A stretch of DNA of 64,000 nt from Cyanophora paradoxa. Taxonomy: Eukaryota > Glaucocystophyceae > Cyanophorales > Cyanophoraceae. The DNA is taken from positions 1 to 64,000 of the forward strand of contig QPMI01000516.1 in assembly GCA_004431415.1 (NCBI GenBank), written 5' to 3'. Position numbers and translations under genes: made by a program. The notes beneath the pieces were generated by a model, which did not search any database, was not told where the DNA came from, and was given only the letters and a program-made list of their open reading frames with translations. Positions 18,061 through 25,968 of the stretch are shown in pieces; the first letter of the stretch is position 1; each line of letters starts with the position of its first letter.

Positions 18061-20040
18061 TTAACCGCGGCCCCTGCCCCTTCCGCGCCCCTTGCCCTTT
18101 CCGCGCCCGCGGCCCAGCCCTCCGATCTCGGCGGCCTGCGGCGCGAAGCGCGGATCGTCCGAGGGGGCGGACTCCGTCTGGAAGATGGAGAAGAGGTAGC
18201 CGTCCGTGTTGTTGTCGGTGTTATTCTGGTTGCGCGCGTGCGACCACTGCTTCAGCAGGTCGCGCCGCTGCGTCTCGGGCAGCGTCTTCGTGAGGTACTC
18301 CTGCAGCCGCCCGCCGTAATTTTCCTCCGGAATCAGCTCGGCGAGGATGGTGGGCGGGTCTTTTCCCATGCCGATTCTCCCTCGGTTCAGGTCGTCGATG
18401 AGCTCCGCGTTCTGCAGGATTCTCTCCGCGTCCTGCCCCGCCTCTTGCTGCAGCTGCTCCACCAGCCTCCTTCCGGCCTCCGCGAATTTGCCGGCCAGAA
18501 TTTCGCCCAGCCTCTCGTAGACGGTTGTCGTACCCGGCTCCTTTTCCTTGAGTACCACGGCCCAATCGTACTTTGCCCAGAGCACCTGCAGGTTCGATAT
18601 GTGGTCGATCGTGACGAGCACGTGGGCGTGCAGGCAGCCGTCGGTCGGCCCCACTTCCACGCCCCCCTGCACGCGAATTCCGATGATGGCGTTTGCAAAG
18701 GTATCGTCCTTGTACTTGCCGTCCTCTTCCTTTAAATTAAATCGAATGAACTTGTAGAATTCGGCGTCCGAGAGCACCTGGGCCAGGCTGCCGCGGAAGG
18801 CCTCCACCTCGAATTCTCTCGCGGCGCCCAGCCTCTTGTGTGTGTTGAAGAGCACCCAGTACCGCGACTGGCGCGCCTGTCGAATATCGTAGCGCGTGCT
18901 GCCGTCGGCGTTCTTTTTGTTGAGGATGAAAACCGAGCGGCCCGTCTCGTTGATTTCGGTGATGACCTTTTCGAGCGCCTCCAGCCCGTTGGCCCTCGCG
19001 GCCTGCAGCCCCGTTTTCGTCTTTTCTATGTTCTCCCTCACCTCCGTCGATTTCCTCAGGATCTCGTCGATCCTGCTCATGTCGGGCGCGGCGATATCCT
19101 GCTTCCTAATTTTCTCCTGGCCCGACCCCGGCGCGATGGTCGACTGGCCGAAGGCGGCGGCCATATCCTTGGCGGATTTCGAGGCCTTCGTCTTCGGGCC
19201 GCCCAGCACCGTCTGCGCCATCTGATTCTGCGCCTGCGCCGACACGGCCGTGGTGTCGCCCCTCTTGCGCCGCTGCAGGCCCAAATTCGCGAGGAGGCCG
19301 CGATCGTCCAGGAATCGGTAGCACTGCATGCAGAGCCACGAGTTCTTCGGGTACACCGGGGGCAGCTGCGCGGGCTTCTTGTCTTTGATCGGGGGGTACT
19401 TGTTTTTTGGCCTTTGCGCCTTCGCCCACTCGTTTGCCTTGTCGACCTTTTTCGCGTAATCGGCGTACGCGGCCTCCTTCTTCGCGGTCGCCTCCGCGAC
19501 GGCCTCCGCGGTGCCCTTTTTGCGGGGTATGCTCGGGATTTCGTACATGAGGCGCAGGCAGCGGTAGCAGACGGGCGGCGATTTTTGGGCGCTCTGGAAG
19601 GCGCGCGGGATGGCCCGCAGGCGCTCCTCGGGCAGCGCGTCGTAGAACTGCTTGCTGTGGATGCTCCAGAACGTGGCATCTTCGTAGTAGGCGTCGAGCG
19701 CCTTGGTTTCCGGTACCTGGACGCGCGTGATCGGATCCTTGAGAATTTTAACTACATCCGGGATGCCCTTCTGCATTTCGATGATCTGCCCGTTTTCGCC
19801 CTCGACCAGCACGGCCCGCTTTGGAATTTCGACTATGGGCATATCGAGCTCGTTGTATTTCTTTTCCTTCATCTTCTTCCCCCGCTTCCCCTTTGGCTTC
19901 GGCTCATCCTCGGCCTCTTCCTCGTCTACCTCTTCCTCTGATTCCGACTCTGGCTTCTCCTCCTCTTCCTCGTACGCCGACCCCTCGGATTCGCTCTCCG
20001 GCTTCTTCTTGCGGCCTCGGCGCTTCGGAGGCATTTTCAT
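18061..20040 (-). CDS. HUH-endonuclease-like protein 1
   Basis: This 659-residue protein opens with an acidic/basic low-complexity region (to about 65) and ends in a Gly/Arg/Lys repeat tail. Two CxxC pairs (CYRC near 157, CMQC near 237) could bind zinc. The second half carries the order of motifs expected in Rep-type HUH nucleases: motif 1-like YWVLFNTHK (about 393), motif 2 GCLHAHVLV (about 469) and motif 3-like EYLTKT (about 580), where Tyr would be the catalytic residue. HUH proteins nick and religate DNA at replication origins. It lies beside a second protein with the same motifs. The upstream sequence AATTTTTTCTTGTAGCC fits the viral promoter motif. The assignment rests on motifs only. 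Confidence 0.55.
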   Translation of the reverse strand: MKMPPKRRGRKKKPESESEGSAYEEEEEKPESESEEEVDEEEAEDEPKPKGKRGKKMKEKKYNELDMPIVEIPKRAVLVEGENGQIIEMQKGIPDVVKILKDPITRVQVPETKALDAYYEDATFWSIHSKQFYDALPEERLRAIPRAFQSAQKSPPVCYRCLRLMYEIPSIPRKKGTAEAVAEATAKKEAAYADYAKKVDKANEWAKAQRPKNKYPPIKDKKPAQLPPVYPKNSWLCMQCYRFLDDRGLLANLGLQRRKRGDTTAVSAQAQNQMAQTVLGGPKTKASKSAKDMAAAFGQSTIAPGSGQEKIRKQDIAAPDMSRIDEILRKSTEVRENIEKTKTGLQAARANGLEALEKVITEINETGRSVFILNKKNADGSTRYDIRQARQSRYWVLFNTHKRLGAAREFEVEAFRGSLAQVLSDAEFYKFIRFNLKEEDGKYKDDTFANAIIGIRVQGGVEVGPTDGCLHAHVLVTIDHISNLQVLWAKYDWAVVLKEKEPGTTTVYERLGEILAGKFAEAGRRLVEQLQQEAGQDAERILQNAELIDDLNRGRIGMGKDPPTILAELIPEENYGGRLQEYLTKTLPETQRRDLLKQWSHARNQNNTDNNTDGYLFSIFQTESAPSDDPRFAPQAAEIGGLGRGRGKGKGRGRGRGRG

Positions 20041-20057
20041 TGGCTACAAGAAAAAAT

Positions 20058-20899
20058 TTACACGAGCTTTACGGCGCCCGTCTCGAGGGCCTCTACCGTC
20101 TTCGTAATGTACAGCTGCAGCAGATCCTTGAGGTTGCTCTGCGGTAGCAATTTTACGTCTACGTGCATCTGCCTGGCGGTTTCTCGCTTCCTGTAGCCCG
20201 TCTCCTTGCCCGTCCACTGCATGCCGAGGGCGTCCTTTCTCCGTATCGGGCGCACCGCCGTCTTCTGGTACTCCTCTCCGAACCAGTCGTCCTTGTAAAA
20301 ATTCGGCAGGCCGCCCTGCCCCTCCGTCCGCATGAAATCGATGAGGAAATCCGACGCCCGCTTGCCGTCGAATTGCACGCGCGAGTAGTGCACCAGCGTG
20401 AGCAGGATGTGCGCGTGTAGCCGCCCCGACCGCGGCCCGTACTCGATGCCGATGTTCGCGTTGCCCCTCTCCACGTGCGTATCGTACTGGTCGGACTTGA
20501 AATCGAAGCCCTTGGGGTTCGCCTTGTCGGGGTACACCCCCATCTTTATGCACCGCGCCAGCTGCCTGTCGTCGTAGAAGAGGGCCTCCAGCCCCTGTGA
20601 AAGGCGTCCTGCACCTTGGAGCCTTCTCCCCTGCTCCGCGGCTTGTAGTTGGTCTGGATGGTGATCATGAAATTCGACTCGCGCTGGGGCCGATCCTCTC
20701 CGTTCAGTTTCCTCACGGGCGCCGCGTCCAGCACCTTCTGGAACCACGTCTTGTCGGGTGCCAGCACCTTGTCGTTGATGTTGCCCACCACGATGTGAGT
20801 CTCTACCCGGGAGCGGCCGGAGGCGTCCATGCGGAGGTGCGGGTTCGGGGCGCGGGCTTGCCTGTTTGCTGCTACGCCCCTCGCGATGAGGTTGAGCAT
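20058..20899 (-). CDS. HUH-endonuclease-like protein 2, one frameshift
   Basis: A protein of about 280 residues starts at the ATG at 20899, 11 bases after the divergent promoter palindrome. Motif 1-like FMITIQTN lies near residue 76, motif 2 GRLHAHILLT near 160 and motif 3-like LYITKT near 262. A G4 run at 20592-20595 interrupts the frame; one additional base restores it. The motif set mirrors protein 1, including the hydrophobic residues round the His pair and the YxTK Tyr, so the two are probably diverged paralogues acting as a pair. No helicase domain is attached, unlike CRESS-DNA Rep proteins. Confidence 0.55.
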
Positions 20900-20909
20900 G
20901 TCAGACCAA

Positions 20910-20932
20910 GGCCTAGAAAATTTTCCGAGGCT
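20910..20932. promoter_or_regulatory. Bidirectional palindromic promoter
   Basis: Around a central AAAATTTT, both strands read TTTTC(C/T)nAGGC. The minus-strand copy lies 11 bases before the HUH-2 ATG and the plus-strand copy about 60 bases before the zinc-protein ATG. It is the clearest single example of the promoter motif shared by this viral genome. Confidence 0.6.
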
Positions 20933-20988
20933 AGGGTGAGCTTCCACGTGGGGCCCCGGGGTACGTTCACACCTCACCTGAGCCTCAC

Positions 20989-21150
20989 ATGAATCACCTG
21001 AGCAACGCCTTCTGTCACATCTGCGGCCTCACCTGCGGCTGGGACCCACTCGATTGCGCGAAGCCCGTTTGCCACTTCTGCAAGGGAATAGCGCAGCTGC
21101 AGTACGAGGACTCGGAGGAATGGCGGACTCTGGCGAAATCGATCTCCTGC
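20989..21150 (+). CDS. Small zinc-motif protein, 3' end unclear
   Basis: The first ATG after the divergent promoter opens a frame with FCHICGLTCGW and VCHFCKG, a likely zinc ribbon, ending in an acidic segment. All three frames stay open beyond 21120, where the VLTF3-like gene starts, so the true stop cannot be placed. It may be a separate short protein overlapping the next gene, or an N-terminal extension of it with an indel. Confidence 0.35.
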
Positions 21151-21947
21151 TCCGAAACTTCGAGCAGATCCAGCGCTACGGCGCCATCCTTCACGACGAG
21201 GGGGACCCAGACTTCGACACTCCGGCACCGTACCCCGCCGCCGCCGCCGCCATCGCCAACTCCTACCTCGGGGCCGGAGAGCGCCCCCGCAAGCGCAACC
21301 GCCGCACCCAAGGCCCCCAAGGCGAAGCCGCTGTCCCCTGCGGAAATTGCGGCTCTACCGCCCTCGTTGGTGTTCACCTGGATGGGGATCTGGTTTGCCA
21401 AGGCTGCGGTCTGGTCCTGGATTTTTATTATCCGGACCATCAACCCCTGGCTGTCAGCGAGCTCCACAGCAACTACCTGCGGAAGTACCACGTATCTGAG
21501 CGACTTAAGCAGCACTGCCTGGAGGATTCTCCAGTACCCGAGGACGTGCTGGCAGCTATTGCGAGGCGCATGGCGGGAAGGAGTGGAGCAAAGACAATAT
21601 CCGCCAAGTTCTCCGGGCTCTGAAGCAGCAGAAGTACATCGAGCGCTGGGCGCAGATCAAGTGGCGCATCACGGGCGAGCGCCCGCCTCCGATGAGCGCG
21701 GAGGACATGGACCGGGTGCAGGAGATGTTCGCCCTGGTGGAGGTCCCTTCAGCATCTTCAAGTCGCAGGGCAGGAAGAACATGCTCAACTACAACTACGT
21801 CTTCAGGCAGATTTTCGTGCTGCTAGATTTGCCCCAGCACCTCCCTTTTTCCCCTTGCTCAAGAGCAGGCAGAAACTCTCGGAGCTGGATTCCATTTGGA
21901 ACAGGATATGCGAGTACAACGACTGGCATTTCTTTCCTACTCTTTAG
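21120..21947 (+). CDS. VLTF3-like late transcription factor, three frameshifts
   Basis: The N-terminal half has a zinc ribbon (CGNCG, then DGDLVCQGCG) followed by YLRKYHVSERLKQH and VPEDVLAAI, which match the poxvirus VLTF3 family. The family's C-terminal block follows in other frames: KYIERW then PPPMS (near 21640-21700), LNYNYVF (near 21790) and PLLKSRQKL with NDWHFFPTL (to 21947). Frame changes occur near 21575 (GGG), 21740 and 21846-21850 (TTTTT), each consistent with one lost base. VLTF3 directs transcription of virion genes in NCLDV-like viruses. Its stop abuts that of the convergent gene exactly. If the sequence is correct as given, the gene is dead. Confidence 0.8.
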
Positions 21948-22292
21948 CTACTCTTTAGTGATCGCGGCGGCCTTCCGCTCGAGCGCCTGCTTGATTCCGA
22001 AGCTAGCGCTGGTAGCCTTGATTAGCATGTTCGTCTGCCCGTGTGTAAATCCGAGGATGAACATAATTCCGCCGGTGGGGTCGTCGTCGAAGAACTTGAG
22101 GGTGAGCACGTACTTCGAGAGCAGGCCGAGGGAGAGGCCGTTGACGGCGACCTGCGCGGCGAGCTCGGCCGCGTGGCCGGCCCTGTTTTCGCCTTCGTGC
22201 GAGGAGAAGGCGGCGTCGATGAGGGAGCCGGATGCCAGGCCGAGGGCGTACTGCACGATGGCCTGGGAGAGCCCTAGGAGCACCTTTGACAT
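21948..22292 (-). CDS. Small membrane protein, unknown
   Basis: A 114-residue protein with hydrophobic stretches (VLLGLSQAIVQYALGLA, LAAQVAVNGLSLGLL, GIMFILGFTHG) separated by short charged loops. AAAATTTCCGAGGCC precedes the start and fits the viral promoter motif. It converges with the VLTF3-like gene with no gap. No family is recognised; a virion membrane component is possible. Confidence 0.5.
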   Translation of the reverse strand: MSKVLLGLSQAIVQYALGLASGSLIDAAFSSHEGENRAGHAAELAAQVAVNGLSLGLLSKYVLTLKFFDDDPTGGIMFILGFTHGQTNMLIKATSASFGIKQALERKAAAITKE

Positions 22293-22327
22293 TTTCCTGG
22301 GGCCTCGGAAATTTTTAAGGGGCGCGC

Positions 22328-22678
22328 CTAGGCGTCGGAGTCCTCGTCCTCGGTCTCCTCTGCCTCCTCCTCCGAGCCCGATTCCGAGGTCGCAAAATCG
22401 TCCGGGTCGCGCACGTAAATCACCCTGTCTCCCTCTTCGTCTGTCATCTCCTCCGAGCTGGTGTCCTCACTGCCCAGCGACTCGGCCGCGGCCTCGTCCG
22501 CCGCCTCCGCGGTCAGGCGCTCCCAGTTAATTCCCAGCGCGTCGCAGATCCTCTCCAGGGCGCTGCTGACCTCGCCGTCGTTAAAGGGCGAGGAGGGGTC
22601 GAGGCTGGCCTCGAGGAGGCAGTCGTAGGCGATGGACTCGACGCGGAAGACGGAGGCGATGTGGGCGCTGGGCGACAT
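22328..22678 (-). CDS. Acidic protein, unknown
   Basis: A 116-residue protein has a short folded-looking N-terminus (ICDALGINWERL) and a strongly acidic C-terminal half ending in Glu/Asp/Ser runs. TTTTTTCTGAGGC precedes the start and is one of the best copies of the viral promoter motif. Function unknown; acidic tails of this sort often bind basic partners. Confidence 0.5.
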   Translation of the reverse strand: MSPSAHIASVFRVESIAYDCLLEASLDPSSPFNDGEVSSALERICDALGINWERLTAEAADEAAAESLGSEDTSSEEMTDEEGDRVIYVRDPDDFATSESGSEEEAEETEDEDSDA

Positions 22679-22704
22679 GGTTACGCACGAAGCCTCAGAA
22701 AAAA

Positions 22705-23775
22705 TCAGGCGAGGCCGCGGTGCTTCCTGAAATTATCTATCATGCCCAGGAGCGTCTTGTCCACCGTGCCGTCGTCCGGACCCACGAGATTTTCTCCGTT
22801 GACGGTTTCGCCCTCCCAGTACTCCTTGGATCCGATGCGGAAGGGGGGCGGCTCCTCGGCCTTGTAGACGTAAAGGACGTCCAGAGGGTTCGTAGAGTTG
22901 TTGGAAGAATCGATGATAAGGCAGTGGTTATCCTGCGTGTACTTGTCGAGCAGGTAGTAGAAGGCGCGCTGGGATATGATGTCGCCCCACTCCTTTGCGA
23001 GGGCCTCGCGCTGCATCGCCTGCGAGCACTTGAAAATGACAGCCAGATCAGTATTGGAGCGCAGGACGGGATTGATGCCCTTGGCATACTGCGTCGTGAT
23101 AAGGGTCATGATTTTGTAGTGGCGCCCCGCCACGAACAGCTCGTTGAGGGCCTCGTCGTACCGCAGCCGAGCGTCGGAAATCACGTCGTCGAGCAGCACG
23201 AAAAATCGCGGGTCGACGGGATCCTCCTTTCCCGCCAGCACGTCCTCGGACTTGTTGTGCTGCATGATCGCCTGCTGCCTTCTGAATAAGTGGAAGAGCA
23301 CGCCCGGGTTGTACTTGGGCCAGATGAAGCGCTGGGGTATGTACTGCTTCCAGTACCCGTTCAGGCGATCGGTCTGGCTGATCACGATACCCCCGGGGAA
23401 GGTGCCCGAGAGGTTGAACATGAGATCGCGGAGGAAGAAGGACTTGCCCGTGCGCCGCTTGCCGACGCAGACGACGGTGGCGTCGGACTTGACGGTGTTC
23501 ACGTCGAACCACTTGAGCTCGGGCAGGCAGGCCATGCGCTCGATGCCGCCCGTCTTCGAGTTGTCGAGGAAGGCGTTGACCTGCTCGGGCGTGAGCTGCT
23601 GGCCGTCCTCTGTCATGCCCATGGCGCAGCTGGCGCCGGCGGCGGGGGCCGTGCCCGCGCCCGTGCCGGTGGCCTGGCCCGCGGCGGGGGCGGGGGCCGG
23701 GGCGGCGCCCTGGGGCTGGGCGGCCTGGGGCTTGGCCGCCTTCGGCTTCTTCGGCTTCTTGGGGTCTTTGGCCAT
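22705..23775 (-). CDS. FtsK/HerA-type DNA packaging ATPase (A32-like)
   Basis: A 356-residue protein counted from the ATG at 23775; the longer open frame upstream runs into the divergent resolvase gene and is not used. A Lys/Pro/Ala-rich leader of about 50 residues precedes the ATPase. Walker A is VGKRRTGKS (about 101), Walker B is FFVLLDDVI (about 190), and MTLITTQYAKG matches the sensor region of the A32 family. It would pump the genome into the capsid. It is divergent from the Holliday junction resolvase gene across 37 bases. It is intact and a good phylogenetic marker. Confidence 0.92.
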   Translation of the reverse strand: MAKDPKKPKKPKAAKPQAAQPQGAAPAPAPAAGQATGTGAGTAPAAGASCAMGMTEDGQQLTPEQVNAFLDNSKTGGIERMACLPELKWFDVNTVKSDATVVCVGKRRTGKSFFLRDLMFNLSGTFPGGIVISQTDRLNGYWKQYIPQRFIWPKYNPGVLFHLFRRQQAIMQHNKSEDVLAGKEDPVDPRFFVLLDDVISDARLRYDEALNELFVAGRHYKIMTLITTQYAKGINPVLRSNTDLAVIFKCSQAMQREALAKEWGDIISQRAFYYLLDKYTQDNHCLIIDSSNNSTNPLDVLYVYKAEEPPPFRIGSKEYWEGETVNGENLVGPDDGTVDKTLLGMIDNFRKHRGLA

Positions 23776-23812
23776 TTTACCCCCTTCATTCAGATTTTCT
23801 TGTGACCTCGGA
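23776..23812. promoter_or_regulatory. Divergent promoter, packaging ATPase / resolvase
   Basis: A 37-base gap contains plus-strand AGATTTTCTTGTGACC and minus-strand GAAAATCTGAATG, both close to the recurrent promoter motif. It serves two genes in opposite directions with leaders of about 20 bases. Confidence 0.5.
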
Positions 23813-24289
23813 ATGAAGATTCTCGGCGTGGATGTGGGGGTCATTAATTTCGCCTGGTGCCTCATCGAATTCGATCCGCAGACAAAGGAATCCCAGATTC
23901 TCGACTGGCAAAAGATCGCCCTCTTCCCGTCTGCGCGCTGCTGTGGCCGCCTTGTGGCGCGCCTGGTTGAGGTTACTCGCGGCCATAGCGCCTTCGGCCT
24001 TCCCGACCAGATCGCGATCGAGGGCCAGAGGACGGGAATTAATCGCTGCATCGAGTGCACGCTCCACGCCCTCCTGTACGGGCGTGCGCGGATCGTGAGC
24101 CCGCGCGCCATCAAGCATTTCTTCAAGATCTCGAACCCGAGCTACAAGGAGCGCAAGCGCGGCGCCGTGGACAAGTGCCGCGACCTTGTACCCGCCGAGC
24201 TTGCCGATATCGCGGATCGCAACGGCAAGCTCGACGACCTCTGCGACGCCTACTTAATCGCCCTCTACGCCGCCCTCAATCCGTTGTGA
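23813..24289 (+). CDS. RuvC-like Holliday junction resolvase
   Basis: A 158-residue protein of the poxvirus A22/mitochondrial RuvC-like class. Catalytic acidic residues are visible: D7 in LGVDVG, E70 in IAIEGQ and D141, D142 and D145 in KLDDLCDAYLIAL. The start is the ATG at 23813, just after the divergent promoter. The enzyme resolves branched replication intermediates or concatemers, which fits a virus with palindromic DNA structures. Intact. Confidence 0.9.
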   Translation: MKILGVDVGVINFAWCLIEFDPQTKESQILDWQKIALFPSARCCGRLVARLVEVTRGHSAFGLPDQIAIEGQRTGINRCIECTLHALLYGRARIVSPRAIKHFFKISNPSYKERKRGAVDKCRDLVPAELADIADRNGKLDDLCDAYLIALYAALNPL

Positions 24290-24307
24290 TTTCTGGAGGG
24301 CCCGCAG

Positions 24308-24475
24308 ATGGGATCCTCATGCCGTAAGCCGAGGCCCCTCTGCTGCGAAATCTGCCGCCTGCCGCAGACCAAGCGCGGCTGGGTGCTCAAGGTGGGCGTC
24401 TACGTCTGCTGCCCCCGGTGCGCCGTCCGCTACTACGCACTTTTTTCTGAAGGCTGCTTACATCCCCGTAGCTAG
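24308..24475 (+). CDS. Small zinc-ribbon protein (55 aa)
   Basis: A short gene lies between the resolvase and the next zinc protein. Cysteines are paired as CCEIC and CCPRC, separated by KRGWVLKVGVYV, a typical four-Cys zinc ribbon. The start is the ATG at 24308, 18 bases after the resolvase stop. Its end overlaps the leader of the next gene, whose promoter motif (ACTTTTTTCTGAAGGC) lies inside this coding sequence. Confidence 0.5.
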   Translation: MGSSCRKPRPLCCEICRLPQTKRGWVLKVGVYVCCPRCAVRYYALFSEGCLHPRS

Positions 24476-24476
24476 C

Positions 24477-24872
24477 ATGGAGCACGCCCACTACTGCTTC
24501 AAGTGCCGTTCCAACACCAAGCTCGCCAACGTCGAGGTGCGTACCAGCAAGAACAACCGCCAGGTGGCCGTCGGCTCCTGCACGCAATGCAGCGGCCGGG
24601 TCTCGCGCTTCATGCGCCGGGTCCTCGAGGAGGGGGCCCGGGAGACCAGCCCCCCGCCGCAGCGCCCCCAGGTGGCCCACGCCACTGGCCCGGCCGCCGG
24701 CTCGAGCCAGGCACCGGCAGCCCCTACGGCCCCGAAGCCCCCCGCGGCGCCCCGAGCGAGGAAGGCGGCGGCGCCGGCGGACGACTCGGCGCCCACCGAG
24801 AGCCAAGTCCCGAAGCGCCAGCGCGCGCCGAAGAAGGCGGCGAGCGAGCCCGCGATTGCAGTTCAGATGTAA
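24477..24872 (+). CDS. DUF5679-like zinc-ribbon protein
   Basis: A 131-residue protein whose first 45 residues (YCFKC, then KNNRQVAVGSCTQC) fit the zinc-ribbon domain DUF5679, frequent in giant viruses and their relatives. A long Ala/Pro-rich linker and a basic end (KRQRAPKKAASE) follow. A promoter-motif copy lies about 35 bases upstream. Probably a nucleic-acid-binding or transcription-related protein. Confidence 0.65.
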   Translation: MEHAHYCFKCRSNTKLANVEVRTSKNNRQVAVGSCTQCSGRVSRFMRRVLEEGARETSPPPQRPQVAHATGPAAGSSQAPAAPTAPKPPAAPRARKAAAPADDSAPTESQVPKRQRAPKKAASEPAIAVQM

Positions 24873-25117
24873 TTCGGCGGCGCAACTGCCCCTGCCACTG
24901 CTTCGTCTGCGACTACCCCCCCACCTGCTTCCCCGGCCACCTGCAGTTCGGCCACGAGATTTCGGTGGCGCGCGTGGGAGGGCGGGCCCGCCTCGTCTGC
25001 AGGCGCTGCGCGCGCGGCCTCTTCGCCGATTTTCGCAGGATTCGCGACAGGGAGCTCACGGGCAGTATTTCTAAGTCCCTCCCCAAATTAAGAAATGGCC
25101 TCCCTGCTGTTCGATAG
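24840..25117 (+). CDS. Possible zinc-binding protein without ATG
   Basis: An open frame contains CHCFVCDYPP and VCRRCARGLF, a fourth four-Cys arrangement in this short region, ending in a basic segment. No ATG opens it: the only nearby ATG is followed directly by a stop in another frame. It may be a frame-shifted extension of the preceding zinc protein. Confidence 0.3.
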
Positions 25118-25358
25118 GGACATGTACCAAATGCAGAACCGATTCGACGGCGTCTACCCCGAGCGCATGCCGCAGGAGCAGTTCCCGCGCCCGCACTGGA
25201 CGGACCACCGCACGCACGGCCTGCGCAGGCCCGGGGCGGGGCAGCTGATGGTGACGCCCGGGGGCGCGCCGGCGGAGCGCGACTGGTCGCCCCTCTGGAT
25301 TATAGCGGGGATCCTGGTGGGGTACCTCCTCTTCCGACCCAGTGTAATTTCTCAGTGA
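25095..25358 (+). CDS. Small C-terminally anchored membrane protein
   Basis: An 87-residue protein with a polar N-terminal region (LLFDRDMYQMQNRFDGVY) and a single C-terminal membrane segment (SPLWIIAGILVGYLLF). A promoter-motif copy (AGTATTTCTAAGTCCC) precedes it. It begins the plus-strand run of virion-type genes leading to the major capsid protein, so a virion membrane role is plausible. Confidence 0.5.
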   Translation: MASLLFDRDMYQMQNRFDGVYPERMPQEQFPRPHWTDHRTHGLRRPGAGQLMVTPGGAPAERDWSPLWIIAGILVGYLLFRPSVISQ

Positions 25359-25369
25359 CCCCGTACCCG

Positions 25370-25687
25370 ATGTCTGGAATTGACCTGCAAATCGAGATGC
25401 TGCGGCGGCGCATGCAAAAGCTGACGCTAGAGGAAGATCCCACAAACGTGCCCGAGATCAAGGCGGGGCTCGCTGCGCTGCCGACGGATATCGTCGAGTC
25501 CATCCGCGATTGGGTGTACAGACTCCAAGCCGAGGCGCGCGCACGGCTGTGGCAGATCGTAATGGGACAGAGGGCTGCGGCCCACCGCAGTTTCGAGGCT
25601 CAGAGGGACGCCGCCGTGCGCCGGTGGGAGCGGCAGTTCCCCGAGACGTACGGGGGCGCCAACACATATTTTTCTGGTGACGGGTAA
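25370..25687 (+). CDS. Small helical protein, unknown
   Basis: A 105-residue protein from the ATG at 25370; the frame upstream opens only at a GTG. It is mostly helical and charged (LQIEMLRRRMQKL, IRDWVYRLQAEARARLW). Its leader contains AATTTCTCAGTGACCCC, matching the promoter motif. No family is recognised. Confidence 0.5.
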   Translation: MSGIDLQIEMLRRRMQKLTLEEDPTNVPEIKAGLAALPTDIVESIRDWVYRLQAEARARLWQIVMGQRAAAHRSFEAQRDAAVRRWERQFPETYGGANTYFSGDG

Positions 25688-25689
25688 AC

Positions 25690-25968
25690 ATGCCGGAGGC
25701 GCAGAAGAAGCCCGCGAAAAAGGCGCCCACGAACGGACAGGAGCGGCCCACCAAGGCCGAGGTGAAGGAGGCGAAGGAGAAGCTGAAGGGGCCGCCCGAA
25801 TTTCCAAAGGGGCCGAAGCCGCTGTACGAGGACGTCTCGCCCGGCGAAATATTCGTGGCGATGCGCCCGACGAAGCAGGGGAAGAAGGGGGCCGATAAGA
25901 AGGACGGGAAGGAAGACAAGGCCAAGACCGATAAAATTTCAAAGCCCACCCCTAAGAAGAGCAAATGA
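25690..25968 (+). CDS. Lys-rich basic protein
   Basis: A 92-residue protein with very high Lys content (KKPAKKAPTNG, KQGKKGADKKDGK). It resembles viral core basic proteins that neutralise packaged DNA, but this is inference from composition. Its stop overlaps the start of the next gene as ATGA. Confidence 0.5.
   Translation: MPEAQKKPAKKAPTNGQERPTKAEVKEAKEKLKGPPEFPKGPKPLYEDVSPGEIFVAMRPTKQGKKGADKKDGKEDKAKTDKISKPTPKKSK

Noticed and set aside
20989-22530. A single 513-residue plus-strand protein
   Set aside because: The frame crosses three frames of the VLTF3-like gene and a convergent gene; only its first 50 residues look real.
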